A DNA stretch of 64,000 nucleotides, from assembly GCA_001770815.1 (NCBI GenBank), contig MESD01000016.1:7100-71099 (forward strand), given 5' to 3'. A model generated the notes under the pieces. That model did not search any database and had not been told where the DNA came from. It worked only from the letters and a program-made list of their open reading frames with translations. Of the stretch, positions 17,987 through 27,752 are shown piece by piece. A program made the translations under genes and the position numbers. This DNA is from Burkholderiales bacterium RIFCSPHIGHO2_12_FULL_69_20 (GTDB lineage: Bacteria; Pseudomonadota; Gammaproteobacteria; Burkholderiales; Burkholderiaceae_C). The first letter of the stretch is position 1, and every line of letters starts with the position of its first letter.

Positions 17987-19155
17987 CGTGCGGCTCCTGA
18001 GGCGGTGGCTTGTGCGGTGGCTTGTGCGGCAACGGGTGCCTGGCGGGCGCACAAGCGCGCCACCAGCAGGTCTTCCCATTCGCTCAGGCTGCCCAGCGCC
18101 AGCGCCAGCAAGTTGGCGCGGCGGTAGTGCAGGTGGCAGTCGAACTCCCAGGTGAAGCCCATGCCGCCGTGCACCTGGAGGTTGTTGCGCGCGCAATGCT
18201 GGTAGGCCTGCGTGGCGCTCACCCGCGCGGTGGCCGCCGCCTCGGGCAGCTCTTTCGAATCGGTCGACAGCGCCCAGGCGCCGTAGTAGGCGTTCGATCG
18301 CGCCAGCGTGGCCGACACATACATGTCGGCCAGCATGTGCTTGATGGCCTGCAGCGAGCCGATCGGCCGGCCGAAAGCGAAGCGCTCCTGCGCGTAGGCG
18401 CAGGCCGTCTCCAGCGCGCGGTCGGCGCCGCCCAGCTGCTCGAATGCGATCAGCACCGCGGCGCGGTCGGCCACCTCGGCGACGATGCGCGCGCCCTCAC
18501 CCGCTGCACCCAAAGGCTCGGCAGCGGCCTGCGCAAAGTGAATGCGCGCCTGGCTGCGCGTCGGGTCGATGCTGGGCAGCACCTCGCGGGTCACACCCGG
18601 CCCGGTCAGGTCGACCAGGTACAGCGAGTAGGCCCGCGCATCACCGCCCACGGCGTGCGCGGCCACCACCGCAAAGTCGGCGATGTCGCCATCGGCCACC
18701 GGCAGCTTGCGGCCACTGAGCTTGCCGCCCGACACGGCGCAGGTGATCGAACCCGGCGTCACCCGGCCCGGCCGCTCGGCCAGCGCCAGCGTGCCGATCG
18801 CCTCGCCGCCGGCCAGCGCCGGCAGCCAGCGCTGTTTCTGCGCCTCGGTGCCGGCGCGCAGCAGCAGCTCGGCGGCAATCGCAATCGATGAACTGAACGG
18901 CACCGGCGCCACCGCGCGGCCCAGCTCCTCGGCGATCACGCACAGCTCGAGATAACCAGCGCCCAGGCCGCCGTAGGCCTCGGGGATGGCGGCGCCCAGG
19001 TAGCCCTGCTGGGCCAGGCCCTTCCAGAGCGCCGCGTCGTGCGATTGCGGGCCGTCGAGCACGGCGCGCACCGCCACCCGATCACATTGATCGGCGAGGA
19101 AGCGGCGGGCCTGGTCCTTCAGCTGCCGCTGATCCGCTGAGAAATCGAAGTCCAT
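17983..19155 (-). CDS. Acyl-CoA dehydrogenase (first of a pair)
   Basis: A 390-residue acyl-CoA dehydrogenase homologue. The N-terminal helical domain MDFDFSADQRQLKDQARRFL and GYLGAAIPEAYGGLGAGYLE are typical; the C-terminal blocks are AYAQERFAFGRPIGSLQAIKHMLADM and QVHGGMGFTWEFDCHLHYRR. The central domain is less conserved than in its partner. In such pairs one chain often supplies FAD contacts and the other the active site. An Ala/Thr/Gln-rich tail (QATAQATAS) ends the protein. ATG at 19155; a divergent reductase gene starts 119 bases upstream. Confidence 0.9.
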   Translation of the reverse strand: MDFDFSADQRQLKDQARRFLADQCDRVAVRAVLDGPQSHDAALWKGLAQQGYLGAAIPEAYGGLGAGYLELCVIAEELGRAVAPVPFSSSIAIAAELLLRAGTEAQKQRWLPALAGGEAIGTLALAERPGRVTPGSITCAVSGGKLSGRKLPVADGDIADFAVVAAHAVGGDARAYSLYLVDLTGPGVTREVLPSIDPTRSQARIHFAQAAAEPLGAAGEGARIVAEVADRAAVLIAFEQLGGADRALETACAYAQERFAFGRPIGSLQAIKHMLADMYVSATLARSNAYYGAWALSTDSKELPEAAATARVSATQAYQHCARNNLQVHGGMGFTWEFDCHLHYRRANLLALALGSLSEWEDLLVARLCARQAPVAAQATAQATASGAAR

Positions 19156-19274
19156 GGGGTCGGTTCGGCCGAGGCCGCGTAACACGGGTGGCGGGCAGTA
19201 TGGCGGCCAGCGCCCGGCGGTTTCCGTCGCTCGCGAGACAACGCGGCACCGCCAGGCTGACGCAACATCGATGC

Positions 19275-20276
19275 ATGAACCAACGCATCGTGCTGGCCCA
19301 ACGGCCGTCGGGCTGGGTCGATGAAGCTTGCTTCGCCCTCGAAGCCTGCGCCGAGCCCGCTGTCGGCCCCGAGGACGTGCTGCTCGAATCGATCTACCTC
19401 TCCACCGACCCCTACCTGCGTGGCCGCATGAACGCCGGGCCGTCGTACGCGCCGGGCTTCGCGCTGGGCCAGCCCATCGTCTCGCGCGTGATCGCCCGGG
19501 TGATCGCCTCGAACAACGCCCACTTCCAGGTCGGCGATGTGGTCTGGGGCTTCCTGGCCTGGGCGCTGCGCAGCGTGGTGCCGCGCGGTGAAGGCCTGCA
19601 CAAGATCGACCCGGCGCTGGGGCGCATCAGCCATGCGGTGTCGGCGCTGGGCATGCCGGGGCTGACGGCCTGGGTGGGCGCCATTGAGATCGGCCAACCC
19701 GCGCCCGGCGACACGGTCTACGTCTCGTCGGCCGCGGGCGCGGTGGGGCAACTGGCCGGGCAGTTTGCGCGACGCGCCGGCGCGCGCGTGGTCGGCTCGG
19801 CCGGCAGCGATGACAAGGTGGCGTATGTGCGCGATCGCTGCGGTTTCGATGCGGCCTTCAACTACAAGACCACCGACCTCGACCAGGCGCTGCGCACGCA
19901 CTGCCCGAACGGCATCGACCTGTACTTCGACAACGTGGGCGGCGCGACGCTGGAGGCCGCGCTGCGCCATGCCAACGTGGGCGCGCGCTTTCCGGTGTGC
20001 GGCATGATTTCAGCCTACAACGAGGTGGGCGATGCGGGCATCAAGGGCCTGCAGGCGGTGCTGAGCAAGCGCATCACGATGACCGGCTTCATCATCTACG
20101 ACCATGTGCACAAGCTGGCCGCCTACCAGGCGCGTGTGGCGCCGTGGCTGCGCAGTGGCGAGCTGGTCTTCCACGAGGACATCGTGCAGGGCCTAGAGCG
20201 CGCCCCGGCCGCGCTGATCGGCATGATGAAGGGCGAGGCGATCGGCAAGCGGCTGGTGCAGGTGGCGGCGGAGTAA
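19275..20276 (+). CDS. MDR-superfamily NADP-dependent oxidoreductase (CurA/leukotriene B4 12-hydroxydehydrogenase-like)
   Basis: A 333-residue zinc-free medium-chain reductase acting on alpha,beta-unsaturated ketones. It has LSTDPYLRGRMN near 39-50, PGLTAWVG, the nucleotide loop SSAAGAVGQLAGQ, and FDNVGGATLEAAL, all typical of the YncB/CurA/PTGR1 group. No zinc ligands are present. The ATG at 19275 begins MNQRIVLAQRPSG. It is divergent from the acyl-CoA dehydrogenase pair, so it might act on enoyl or keto intermediates from the same pathway; this is only context. Confidence 0.92.
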   Translation: MNQRIVLAQRPSGWVDEACFALEACAEPAVGPEDVLLESIYLSTDPYLRGRMNAGPSYAPGFALGQPIVSRVIARVIASNNAHFQVGDVVWGFLAWALRSVVPRGEGLHKIDPALGRISHAVSALGMPGLTAWVGAIEIGQPAPGDTVYVSSAAGAVGQLAGQFARRAGARVVGSAGSDDKVAYVRDRCGFDAAFNYKTTDLDQALRTHCPNGIDLYFDNVGGATLEAALRHANVGARFPVCGMISAYNEVGDAGIKGLQAVLSKRITMTGFIIYDHVHKLAAYQARVAPWLRSGELVFHEDIVQGLERAPAALIGMMKGEAIGKRLVQVAAE

Positions 20277-20333
20277 GCCCCAGAACAGGCCGACCAACAG
20301 GTCAATGAACGGGCCGCACCCCGGCGCCGCAAG

Positions 20334-22046
20334 TCAGCGGCGCTGCACCTCGGGCAGGAAGCGCACGCCGCTGCGCGCAAAGCCGCCGCTGACGCCGATC
20401 GGCGTGCCATCGGCACGCCAGCACGACGCCCCTTCCAGGTCGCCGTTGTCGTGGAAGCGGATCGCCCCCATGCCGCCGCCCACGTTGGGCACCCGCTCGA
20501 TGGCATGGCCGCGCGCGCGCAGCGCATCGGCCACCGCCTCGCTGAATCGCGGCTCGAGCTCCAGGCCGAAGCCCTGCGTCCACACGCGCGGCGCCTCCAC
20601 CGCCGATTGCAGGTCCATGCCGTGGTCGATCAGGTTGATCACCGCCTGCAGCGCCGACGGAAAGATGCGCAGACCCCCCGGCAGACCCAGCGCAAAGCGC
20701 GGCTGGCCGTCCTTGAACACGATCAGCGGCGCCATCGACGAGGTGACCCGCTTGCCCGGCGCCAGCGAGTTGGCCAGCCCCGGGCGCGGGTTGAAGACGT
20801 AGAGGTAGTTGTTCGGAATCAGGCCGGTGCCCGGCACCATGTAGCGCGCGCCGAACAGCGAGTTGATGGTCTGCGTGGCGCTGACGATGTGGCCGTCGCG
20901 GTCGGCCACGGTCAGGTGGGTGGTGTTGGCGCTCTCGTTGCCGCGGCCGGGATCGCCAGCGCCCGCCTGCACGCCGGCCTGCCAGTCTTGCGCACGCGCC
21001 GGGTCGATGCGGGCCCGGCGCTCGGCGGCATAGTCGGCCGACAGCAGCCGGTCCACCGGCACCGGCACGAAATCCGGATCGGCGGTGGACGCGGCGCGGT
21101 CGGCGAAGGCGATCTTCAGCACCTCGGCCAGGCGATGCACCGCGTCGGCGCTACCGAAGCCATCGGCCGCGATGTCGAAGCCTTCGAGGATCCGCAGCAT
21201 CTGCCCGATGTGCAGCGGGCCGGCGCAGGGCGGCGGCGGGCCGGTGATCTCGAAGCCGCGGTAGCCGGCGCGCAGCACCGGCATGTCGTGGGTGCGGTAG
21301 CGCTGCAGATCGGCCAGGCTCAGGTAGGCACCATGCTGCTGCATGTCGTCGGCCAGCGCCGCGCCGAGCGCGCCGCCGTACAGCGCATCGGGCCCCTGCT
21401 GCACCACCAGCCGCAGCGTGTCGGCATAGGCGGCGTTGACCACGCGGTGGCCCGCCTTCAGCGGCGCGCCGCCGGGCAGGAAGACCCGGGCGATCTCGGC
21501 GTCGAGCGCCAGGTCGGCGGCGCAATCGGCCACGCAGTCGGCGAGGTAGTGGGTGGCGGCAAAGCCGCGCGACGCGTGGCGGATCGCCGGCTCGACCACG
21601 TCGGCCAATGACAGCCGGCCGTGGCGCGCCAGCATCTGGCACCAGGCCATCAGGTTGCCGGGCACGGCCACCGCGGCGCGGCCGACGCTGTTGCGCCGGC
21701 CTACCGCATCGAGCACGCCAGGGCCTGCGTCGGGGTCGGGCGTGAAGGTGTCGGGGCCGACCGCCATCGGGCAGCTGCCCTGCCCCTCCAGGATCGTCTG
21801 TTGGCCATCGGGCAAGCGCAGGTTGGCAAAGCCGCCGCCGAGGATGCCGACCATCATCGGCTCGACCACCGTCAGCGTGAACAGCGTGGCCACCGCCGCG
21901 TCGATGGCGTTGCCGCCGGCGGCCAGCATCTCGGCACCGGCGGCCGAGGCCAGCGGGTGGTTGCTGACCACCATGCCACGGCTGCCGAGAGCCGGCCGCT
22001 TTTCATTGTCGAAGGGCGTGGCCGCCCGCTGTCGCCATTCGTCCAT
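20334..22046 (-). CDS. Gamma-glutamyltransferase family protein (YwrD-like)
   Basis: A 570-residue Ntn-hydrolase that would self-cleave to large and small chains. The nucleophile is Thr375 in ANTTHLTVAD, and the glycine-rich GLPGGLRIFPS lies near the end. The catalytic Thr is preserved, so autoprocessing is expected. No signal peptide is visible before MDEWRQRAATPFDNEKRP, so it resembles cytosolic YwrD-type members rather than periplasmic GGT; the donor may be a gamma-glutamyl compound other than glutathione. A clear GGAG lies upstream of the ATG at 22046. Confidence 0.9.
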   Translation of the reverse strand: MDEWRQRAATPFDNEKRPALGSRGMVVSNHPLASAAGAEMLAAGGNAIDAAVATLFTLTVVEPMMVGILGGGFANLRLPDGQQTILEGQGSCPMAVGPDTFTPDPDAGPGVLDAVGRRNSVGRAAVAVPGNLMAWCQMLARHGRLSLADVVEPAIRHASRGFAATHYLADCVADCAADLALDAEIARVFLPGGAPLKAGHRVVNAAYADTLRLVVQQGPDALYGGALGAALADDMQQHGAYLSLADLQRYRTHDMPVLRAGYRGFEITGPPPPCAGPLHIGQMLRILEGFDIAADGFGSADAVHRLAEVLKIAFADRAASTADPDFVPVPVDRLLSADYAAERRARIDPARAQDWQAGVQAGAGDPGRGNESANTTHLTVADRDGHIVSATQTINSLFGARYMVPGTGLIPNNYLYVFNPRPGLANSLAPGKRVTSSMAPLIVFKDGQPRFALGLPGGLRIFPSALQAVINLIDHGMDLQSAVEAPRVWTQGFGLELEPRFSEAVADALRARGHAIERVPNVGGGMGAIRFHDNGDLEGASCWRADGTPIGVSGGFARSGVRFLPEVQRR

Positions 22047-22612
22047 CGTCAGGGTCTCCTTCGGGTGTTGAGGGCCGGGCCGTACGACGGCCGGCTCCGC
22101 ACCTACCTTACCAAACGAGGCAGCACCGTGGCGGTGCGACCCGGATCGAACGCTCACTTCTGATCCGATCAAACAAAGTCGCAAACAGCACCTTGCGAAA
22201 AACCGTAGGTCTCGGCCATGGGTGTATTCGGTCAGCAACGATGCGGCCGTTGCGCAAGTGCGCCCCCACCGCTGGGTTGATTGCGACCGGGCCGCGTCCG
22301 CGCCTCCTCATCGTCGACCACCAATCCGTCAGAGTGCAGGCGCTGCTGATCTCGGCTGAAGCCTATACTGATGTTATGTCCAGCAGTGTGAGCGACAGTA
22401 GCTCGGGAACAACACCGCAATCCGTTCGATTGCTGCTTGTTTCTTCCCTCCCGTGCGCGCGATCAAGCAAGCCAAGCGACAACACGTTGAGGTCGTCTTC
22501 GCCGCAAGGGAGGCACGATCCGGGGTTACGACAGGTGTGACGACGATCCGAATGCGCCCGATAAAACGCGACGCTAGACCGCACCTGCAATGATCACCAA
22601 TGAGCCAGGAAC
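22047..22612. other. Gene-free region at left edge of type II R-M island
   Basis: 566 bases without a supported gene. Composition shifts from GC-rich to mixed at about 22100, marking the left boundary of foreign DNA. A TATACT hexamer lies near 22364, but no good -35 is visible. No controller (C) protein gene and no C-box repeats were recognised here, although this is where one would be expected before a type II system. CCAGGA precedes the methyltransferase ATG by two bases. Confidence 0.4.
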
Positions 22613-24337
22613 ATGAATCTTCTGCTGCGCCAGCCTTCGTTTCTTGATCTCTGCCCCGTCACGGCAGCGGTCGAAGAGTTGGCCAATGCCGGCGGCATCG
22701 AGGCGCGCGGCGCGATCTTCACGCGCCGCGAGGTCGTGGACTTCATCCTTGACCTGACTGGCTACACCAGCGACAGGCCCCTGCACAAGCTTAGGCTGCT
22801 TGAGCCATCGTTCGGTGATGGCGATTTCCTGTTTCCTGCTATCGACCGCCTGCTGCATGCGTGGAAAGCCACGGGCAAGATCACGCACCCGCTGGAAGCG
22901 CTGGGCGACTGCATCCGCGCGGTCGAATTGCACCACGACACGTTTAACCGCACGCACGCGGCGGTGATAGTCCGTCTGACCACTGTCGGTATCGGCGCGC
23001 GCGCGGCAGAGGCGATTGCGAACCGCTGGCTGCTGCGCGGGGACTTTCTGCTCACAGAGATCCCGGAGGCGTTCGATTTAGTCATCGGCAATCCACCCTA
23101 CGTCCGGCAGGAATTGATCCCTGCTGCGCTTCTCTCCGAGTACCGCAGCCGCTACACGACGATGTATGACCGCGCTGATCTCTATATTCCTTTCATTGAG
23201 CGCTCGCTGGGTCTTCTTGCCAATGGCGGTGCGCTCGGCTTCATCTGCGCTGACCGCTGGATGAAGAACCGCTACGGCGGACCGCTGCGGGCACTGGTTG
23301 CGAAGGAGTTCCATTTGAAGGTGCACGTCGATATGACGGACACGCCCGCCTTCCACTCTGACGTAATCGCGTACCCGGCCATCACCATCATCACGCGCGA
23401 GAAGGCTGGCACAACACGCATTGCATTCCGCCCGGCCATTGACGGGGCGGTGCTCGGTGCCCTGGCCTCGCAGCTTCTGGCGAAACAGCTGCCGAAGACG
23501 TCCGGAGCAGTGCGCGAACTTTCGGGCGTCACGGCAGGCTCGGAACCGTGGATTCTGGAGTCGTCAGTTCAATTGGCGCTGGTGCGGCGCCTCGAAGAGG
23601 ACTTCCCGGCGCTCGAAGATGCGGGCTGCAAGGTTGGCATTGGCGTGGCCACCGGAGCTGATCAGGCGTTCATCGGGCAGTTCGATTCGCTTGATGTCGA
23701 AGATGATCGCAAGCTGCCGCTGGTAATGACGCGTGACATTCTGAACGGCACGGTCGAGTGGCGCGGATTCGGTGTCGTCAATCCGTTTGCGGACGGCGGC
23801 GGTCTGGTAGACCTCGCAGACTATCCGCGCCTAAAGCTTTACCTCGAAGCGCGCAAAGATGAGATCGCTGGTCGGCACTGCGCGCGAAAAGCACCCGCCA
23901 ACTGGTACCGCACGATTGACCGCATCACGCCGTCGCTAGCAACGAAGCCAAAGCTGCTGGTACCGGACATCAAGGGCGAAGCCCACATCGTCTATGAAGA
24001 TGGGCTGCTTTACCCGCACCACAACCTGTACTTCATCACGGCGGACGAGTGGGAGTTGCGTGCGCTTCAGGCCGTGCTCCTGTCTGGTATCGCCCGGCTG
24101 TTTGTTGCGACCTACTCGACACGCATGCGCGGCGGCTTCCTGCGTTTCCAGGCACAGTACCTGCGGCGTATCCGTGTACCGAAGTGGAAGGACGTGCCCT
24201 CAGCGATGCGGCACGAACTGAAGCGGGCGGCCGAGGCACAGGATCTCGAGGCCTGCAACCGCGCAACCTTCAGTCTCTACGGTCTGTCCAAGGAAGAACG
24301 ATCAGCATTGGGAGGAAGTCTTGGCCAACAAGATTGA
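22613..24337 (+). CDS. Type II N6-adenine DNA methyltransferase, PaeR7I/XhoI-like
   Basis: A 574-residue gamma-class adenine methyltransferase that would protect CTCGAG sites. The SAM motif I region [10 protein letters not shown] is at 64-73 and the catalytic NPPY at 160-163 ([12 protein letters not shown]), with a large C-terminal target-recognition region. The specificity rests on its partner nuclease, which is clearly PaeR7I-like. GC content is well below the neighbouring genes. The gene overlaps the endonuclease gene by 17 bases. A CTCGAG occurs within its own sequence at 24245-24250, so modification must precede nuclease action. Confidence 0.9.
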   Translation: MNLLLRQPSFLDLCPVTAAVEELANAGGIEARGAIFTRREVVDFILDLTGYTSDRPLHKLRLLEPSFGDGDFLFPAIDRLLHAWKATGKITHPLEALGDCIRAVELHHDTFNRTHAAVIVRLTTVGIGARAAEAIANRWLLRGDFLLTEIPEAFDLVIGNPPYVRQELIPAALLSEYRSRYTTMYDRADLYIPFIERSLGLLANGGALGFICADRWMKNRYGGPLRALVAKEFHLKVHVDMTDTPAFHSDVIAYPAITIITREKAGTTRIAFRPAIDGAVLGALASQLLAKQLPKTSGAVRELSGVTAGSEPWILESSVQLALVRRLEEDFPALEDAGCKVGIGVATGADQAFIGQFDSLDVEDDRKLPLVMTRDILNGTVEWRGFGVVNPFADGGGLVDLADYPRLKLYLEARKDEIAGRHCARKAPANWYRTIDRITPSLATKPKLLVPDIKGEAHIVYEDGLLYPHHNLYFITADEWELRALQAVLLSGIARLFVATYSTRMRGGFLRFQAQYLRRIRVPKWKDVPSAMRHELKRAAEAQDLEACNRATFSLYGLSKEERSALGGSLGQQD

Positions 24338-25100
24338 TGTGGAGAAGCGGCTGCAAGAGGCGGTGCAAGGGTATTGGGACGCGCGAACGAAGAACAAGGA
24401 GAGGCAGGTTGAGTCCGGCAGGATCGATGCCGGGACTTGCGGTGAGGTCACCGGCGGCACCCAGATGGGTGCGTTAGAAGTCCTCGTCGCCGACATTCTG
24501 TGTGAGGCAGGCCTCAAGCGGTTTGATGTTCGGACACGCACGGCGTTGGAACTACCGGGCTACTTTCGCGCCACCAAGAAGTGGGATTTGATTGTCATTT
24601 CAGAAGGTCAACTGGTGCTTGCAATGGAGTTCAAGTCGCAGGCAGGGAAATCGATCGGCAACAACGTTAACAACCGCTCCGAGGAGGCGGTTGGAAGCGC
24701 CAAGGACCTGTGGACCGCATATCGCGAAAGCCGGTTCGGCGAAGGGGCACCGACGCCCTTCCTCGGGTATCTCTTTCTTCTCGAAGACAGGGACAGCGTC
24801 AAGGTTTCCGTCAGGAACAAGGAGCCTTACTTCAAGGTCGATCCAGTGTTCCGGGGCACTGAAGTTCCGGCCAAGACGAAGGGCGCCGTCAAGTACAAGG
24901 GCGTCTCATACGCAGAACGATATGAGTTGCTTTGCCGCCGCCTCGTGCTTGAGCGGATTTACAACGCGTCGTGCTTCCTGATGGCGACGAACGCGAAGGC
25001 GACGGTAATCTCGCAGCCCGCGAAAGACCTGACGTTCTCACGGTTTGCTGCGGCCCTGCGTGGCCACGCCGTAACATTCCTGGGCAGCCAGAAGAAATGA
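24321..25100 (+). CDS. Type II restriction endonuclease, PaeR7I/XhoI family
   Basis: A 259-residue nuclease expected to cut C^TCGAG. From memory it tracks PaeR7I over most of its length: [30 protein letters not shown], the PD-(D/E)XK core with Asp89 and Glu103-X-Lys105 (AMEFKSQ), and [21 protein letters not shown] near 113-133. The start is TTG at 24321, supported by GGGAGGAAG just upstream; no in-frame ATG is close by. The TTG and the 17-base overlap with the methyltransferase may keep nuclease expression low until DNA is modified. Confidence 0.93.
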   Translation: MANKIDVEKRLQEAVQGYWDARTKNKERQVESGRIDAGTCGEVTGGTQMGALEVLVADILCEAGLKRFDVRTRTALELPGYFRATKKWDLIVISEGQLVLAMEFKSQAGKSIGNNVNNRSEEAVGSAKDLWTAYRESRFGEGAPTPFLGYLFLLEDRDSVKVSVRNKEPYFKVDPVFRGTEVPAKTKGAVKYKGVSYAERYELLCRRLVLERIYNASCFLMATNAKATVISQPAKDLTFSRFAAALRGHAVTFLGSQKK

Positions 25101-25162
25101 TCGCAGCACTCGGTCTCGCCCGACCTCAAGCCGCACTCCTGGCCGAACTGGAGCGCGGCTAG
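25097..25162 (+). CDS. 21-codon ORF coupled to the restriction gene, possibly a gene remnant
   Basis: ATG at 25097 overlaps the endonuclease stop (ATGA) and opens a 21-residue frame, [21 protein letters not shown], ending in TAG. The overlap style is the same as for real coupled genes. It may be the stump of a gene lost at the island edge, or chance. No family is recognisable. Confidence 0.25.
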   Translation: MIAALGLARPQAALLAELERG

Positions 25163-25198
25163 GAAGTCCGTTTTCACGCCGGCATGCTGTTCCGCGTC

Positions 25199-25244
25199 AT
25201 TGGTCAGTTTTCGACTGTAGTTGCCTGTTTACGACCAATTTTTT
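25199..25244 (+). terminator. Possible terminator after the type II R-M operon
   Basis: ATTGGTC (25199-25205) and GACCAAT (25233-25239) are perfect complements enclosing a smaller CAGT/ACTG hairpin, and a run of six T follows the 3' arm. The loop is long (27 bases), so strength is doubtful. It sits between the R-M genes and the convergent glmS. Confidence 0.4.
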
Positions 25245-25277
25245 GGGCAGAACAACTTCATTGGTTATGCAGGTCGC

Positions 25278-27107
25278 TCACTCCACCGTCACGGACTTGG
25301 CCAGGTTGCGTGGCTTGTCGACATCGGTGCCCCGCGCGCAGGCGGTGTGGTACGCCAGCAGTTGCAGCGGCACCACGTGCAGGATGGGCGACAGCGCGCC
25401 GTAATGTTCAGGCATGCGGATCACGTGCACGCCGGGCTCGCTGGTGATGTGGGTGTCGGTGTCGGCAAACACGAACAGCTCGCCGCCGCGGGCGCGCACC
25501 TCCTGCAGGTTGCTCTTGAGCTTCTCGAGCAGCGCGTCGTTGGGGGCGATGGTGACCACCGGCATCGCGCTGGTCACCAGCGCCAGCGGGCCGTGCTTCA
25601 ACTCACCGGCCGGGTAGGCCTCGGCGTGGATGTAGCTGATCTCCTTCAACTTGAGCGCGCCTTCCAGCGCGATCGGGTAGTGCAGGCCGCGGCCCAGGAA
25701 CAGCGCGTTTTCCTTGCGCGCAAATTCAGCGGCCCAGGCGATCACCTGCGGCTCCAGCGCCAGCACCGCCTGCACCGCGGCGGGCAGGTGGCGCAGCGCC
25801 TTCATGTGCTGGGCCTCCTGCGCGTCGCTGAGCCGGCCGCGGCTTTGCGCCAGCGTCAGCGTCAGCAGGAACAGCGCCACCAGCTGGGTGGTGAAGGCCT
25901 TGGTGCTGGCCACGCCGATCTCCACCCCGGCGCGGGTCAGGAAGTGCAGCTTGCACTCACGCACCATCGCGCTGGTGCTGACGTTGCAGATGGTCAGCGT
26001 GTTGCTCATGCCCAGGCTGCGGGCGTGCTTGAGCGCGGCGATGGTGTCGGCCGTCTCGCCGCTCTGGCTGATGGTGACCACCAGCGTGCGCGGATCGGGC
26101 ACGCTGTCGCGGTAGCGGTACTCGCTGGCGATCTCCACGCTGCAGGGGATGCCGGCGATGCTCTCCAGCCAGTACTTGGCCGCACTGCCCGAGTAGTAGC
26201 TGGTGCCGCAGGCCAGGATCAACACGCGGTCGATGTCCTTGAAGACCTGATGCGCGCCGTCGCCGAACAACTCGGGCGTGATGCCGGCCACCGCCTCCAG
26301 CGTGTCGCTGATGGCGCGCGGCTGCTCGAAGATCTCCTTCTGCATGTAGTGCTGGTAGGGGCCCAGCTCTGCCGCGCCGGTGTGGGCGTGCACCGTGCGC
26401 ACCTCGCGCTGCACCCGCTCGTAGCGGCCATCGGGTTGGCGCGCGGTGATCCAGTGTTTGCCCATCTGCAGGTCGACCACGTCGCCCTCTTCCAGGTAGA
26501 CGATCTGGTCGGTCACGCCGGCCAGCGCCATCGCGTCACTGGCGAGAAAGGTTTCCCCTTGGCCAACCCCCAGCACCAGCGGGCTGCCTTCGCGCGCGCC
26601 CACCACGCGGTGCGGCTCGTCGCGGCAGAACACGGCGATGGCGTAGGCGCCCTTCAGCCGGGTGGTGGCGCGCTGCACCGCGTCGAACAGGTCGCCGTCG
26701 TAGAGCTGGTGCACCAGGTGGGCGATGACCTCGGTATCGGTCTGGCTCTCGAAGACGTAGCCCTTGTTCTTCAGCTCGGCGCGCAGTTCGTCATGGTTTT
26801 CGATGATGCCGTTGTGCACCAGCGCGATGCGATTGCCCGAAAAATGCGGGTGGGCGTTGTGCAGCGCCGGCACGCCGTGGGTGGCCCAGCGGGTGTGGGC
26901 AATGCCGGTGCCGCCTTGCACGTGGTCTTGTTCGATCTGGGCCCCCAGCTCGGCCACGCGGCTGGTGCTGCGGGTGCGGCGCAGTTCACCGTCCTGGTGC
27001 ACGGCCACGCCGCAGGAGTCGTAGCCGCGGTACTCCAGCCGCTTGAGGCCCTCGACGAGGACCGGGACGATGTTGCGGGTGCTGACGGCGCCGACGATGC
27101 CACACAT
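25278..27107 (-). CDS. glmS: Glutamine-fructose-6-phosphate aminotransferase (isomerizing)
   Basis: A 609-residue cytosolic enzyme making glucosamine-6-phosphate, the first step to UDP-GlcNAc for peptidoglycan and LPS. The N-terminal glutaminase begins MCGIVGAVS with Cys2 as nucleophile and has [13 protein letters not shown]. Two SIS sugar-isomerase domains follow, with [17 protein letters not shown] and the C-terminal [15 protein letters not shown], an exact family ending. Length is normal. A glmS ribozyme, found in Gram-positives, is not present. A divergent Lrp-type regulator starts 138 bases upstream. Confidence 0.97.
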   Translation of the reverse strand: MCGIVGAVSTRNIVPVLVEGLKRLEYRGYDSCGVAVHQDGELRRTRSTSRVAELGAQIEQDHVQGGTGIAHTRWATHGVPALHNAHPHFSGNRIALVHNGIIENHDELRAELKNKGYVFESQTDTEVIAHLVHQLYDGDLFDAVQRATTRLKGAYAIAVFCRDEPHRVVGAREGSPLVLGVGQGETFLASDAMALAGVTDQIVYLEEGDVVDLQMGKHWITARQPDGRYERVQREVRTVHAHTGAAELGPYQHYMQKEIFEQPRAISDTLEAVAGITPELFGDGAHQVFKDIDRVLILACGTSYYSGSAAKYWLESIAGIPCSVEIASEYRYRDSVPDPRTLVVTISQSGETADTIAALKHARSLGMSNTLTICNVSTSAMVRECKLHFLTRAGVEIGVASTKAFTTQLVALFLLTLTLAQSRGRLSDAQEAQHMKALRHLPAAVQAVLALEPQVIAWAAEFARKENALFLGRGLHYPIALEGALKLKEISYIHAEAYPAGELKHGPLALVTSAMPVVTIAPNDALLEKLKSNLQEVRARGGELFVFADTDTHITSEPGVHVIRMPEHYGALSPILHVVPLQLLAYHTACARGTDVDKPRNLAKSVTVE

Positions 27108-27169
27108 GGTGTTGATTCCTGAGGTTCAGACAGGGGCGCATCGTAAGCAGCCCCTCAAGAAATAAGTGT

Positions 27170-27203
27170 GCAAAGTTTGCGTCATTCGGCAATAAATGGC
27201 CGA
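27170..27203. promoter_or_regulatory. Candidate operator palindromes between glmS and the Lrp-type gene
   Basis: The divergent intergenic region has an 11-base palindrome GCAAAGTTTGC (27170-27180) and a 5-bp inverted repeat TCGGC (27186-27190)/GCCGA (27199-27203). AT content is locally high. Lrp/AsnC proteins often autoregulate from such divergent regions, so these are plausible binding sites; the link is inference. Confidence 0.4.
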
Positions 27204-27245
27204 GATACGCATTTGAAGCAAGGAAATTGCCAGAATACGTGCCTC

Positions 27246-27737
27246 ATGACCGAATCGATCGACCCCGCGACACTGGATGCCATCGACCACCGCCTGCTGA
27301 ACCTGCTGCAGGCCGATGCCTCACGCTCGAACCAGGCGCTGGCCGAGGCGGCGCATGTCTCGCCGGCCACCGCGCTGCGCCGGGTGCGCAGGTTGGTGGA
27401 AGGCGGCGTGATCGAGCGCCAGGTGGCCATCGTCTCGCCGGCCCTGGTGGGCGGGCTCAGTGCCATCGTCGAGGTGACGCTCGACCGGCAGGGTGCCGAG
27501 CACGTGGCCGCCTTCGAGGCGCGTGCGGTGGCTGAAGCCCCGGTGCAGCAGTGCTACCGCGTCTCGCCCGGGCCCGATCTGGTGCTGGTGCTGTGGCTGC
27601 CCGACATGGCGGCCTACCACGCGCTGGTGCAGCGGCTGTTCACGCAGGACGCCAACGTGCGCAACGTCAAGAGCTTCTTCGCCACGCACCGGGCGAAGTT
27701 CGAGCCGGCGGTGGCGCTGCCTTCGCCCACGCCGTAG
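27246..27737 (+). CDS. Lrp/AsnC-family transcriptional regulator
   Basis: A 163-residue regulator with the N-terminal helix-turn-helix IDHRLLNLLQADASRSNQALAEAAHVSPATALRRVRRL (in pieces at about 14-50) and a C-terminal RAM/ligand domain ending in NVRNVKSFFATHRAKF. Members bind amino acids or related metabolites and form octamers. Divergent from glmS; it could sense an amino-sugar or amino acid signal but no evidence fixes the ligand. RBS AAGGA lies upstream. The ATG at 27246 is preferred; the longer frame upstream is intergenic. Confidence 0.92.
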   Translation: MTESIDPATLDAIDHRLLNLLQADASRSNQALAEAAHVSPATALRRVRRLVEGGVIERQVAIVSPALVGGLSAIVEVTLDRQGAEHVAAFEARAVAEAPVQQCYRVSPGPDLVLVLWLPDMAAYHALVQRLFTQDANVRNVKSFFATHRAKFEPAVALPSPTP

Positions 27738-27752
27738 CCGGCAGCGCAACGC

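Noticed and set aside
22120-22200. Possible tRNA fragment or attachment site left of the R-M island
   Set aside because: No cloverleaf, T-arm or CCA end could be drawn, and no matching direct repeat was found at the right edge.
27108-27245. glmS ribozyme
   Set aside because: The region upstream of glmS is too short and lacks the ribozyme core; glmS ribozymes are found in Gram-positive bacteria.
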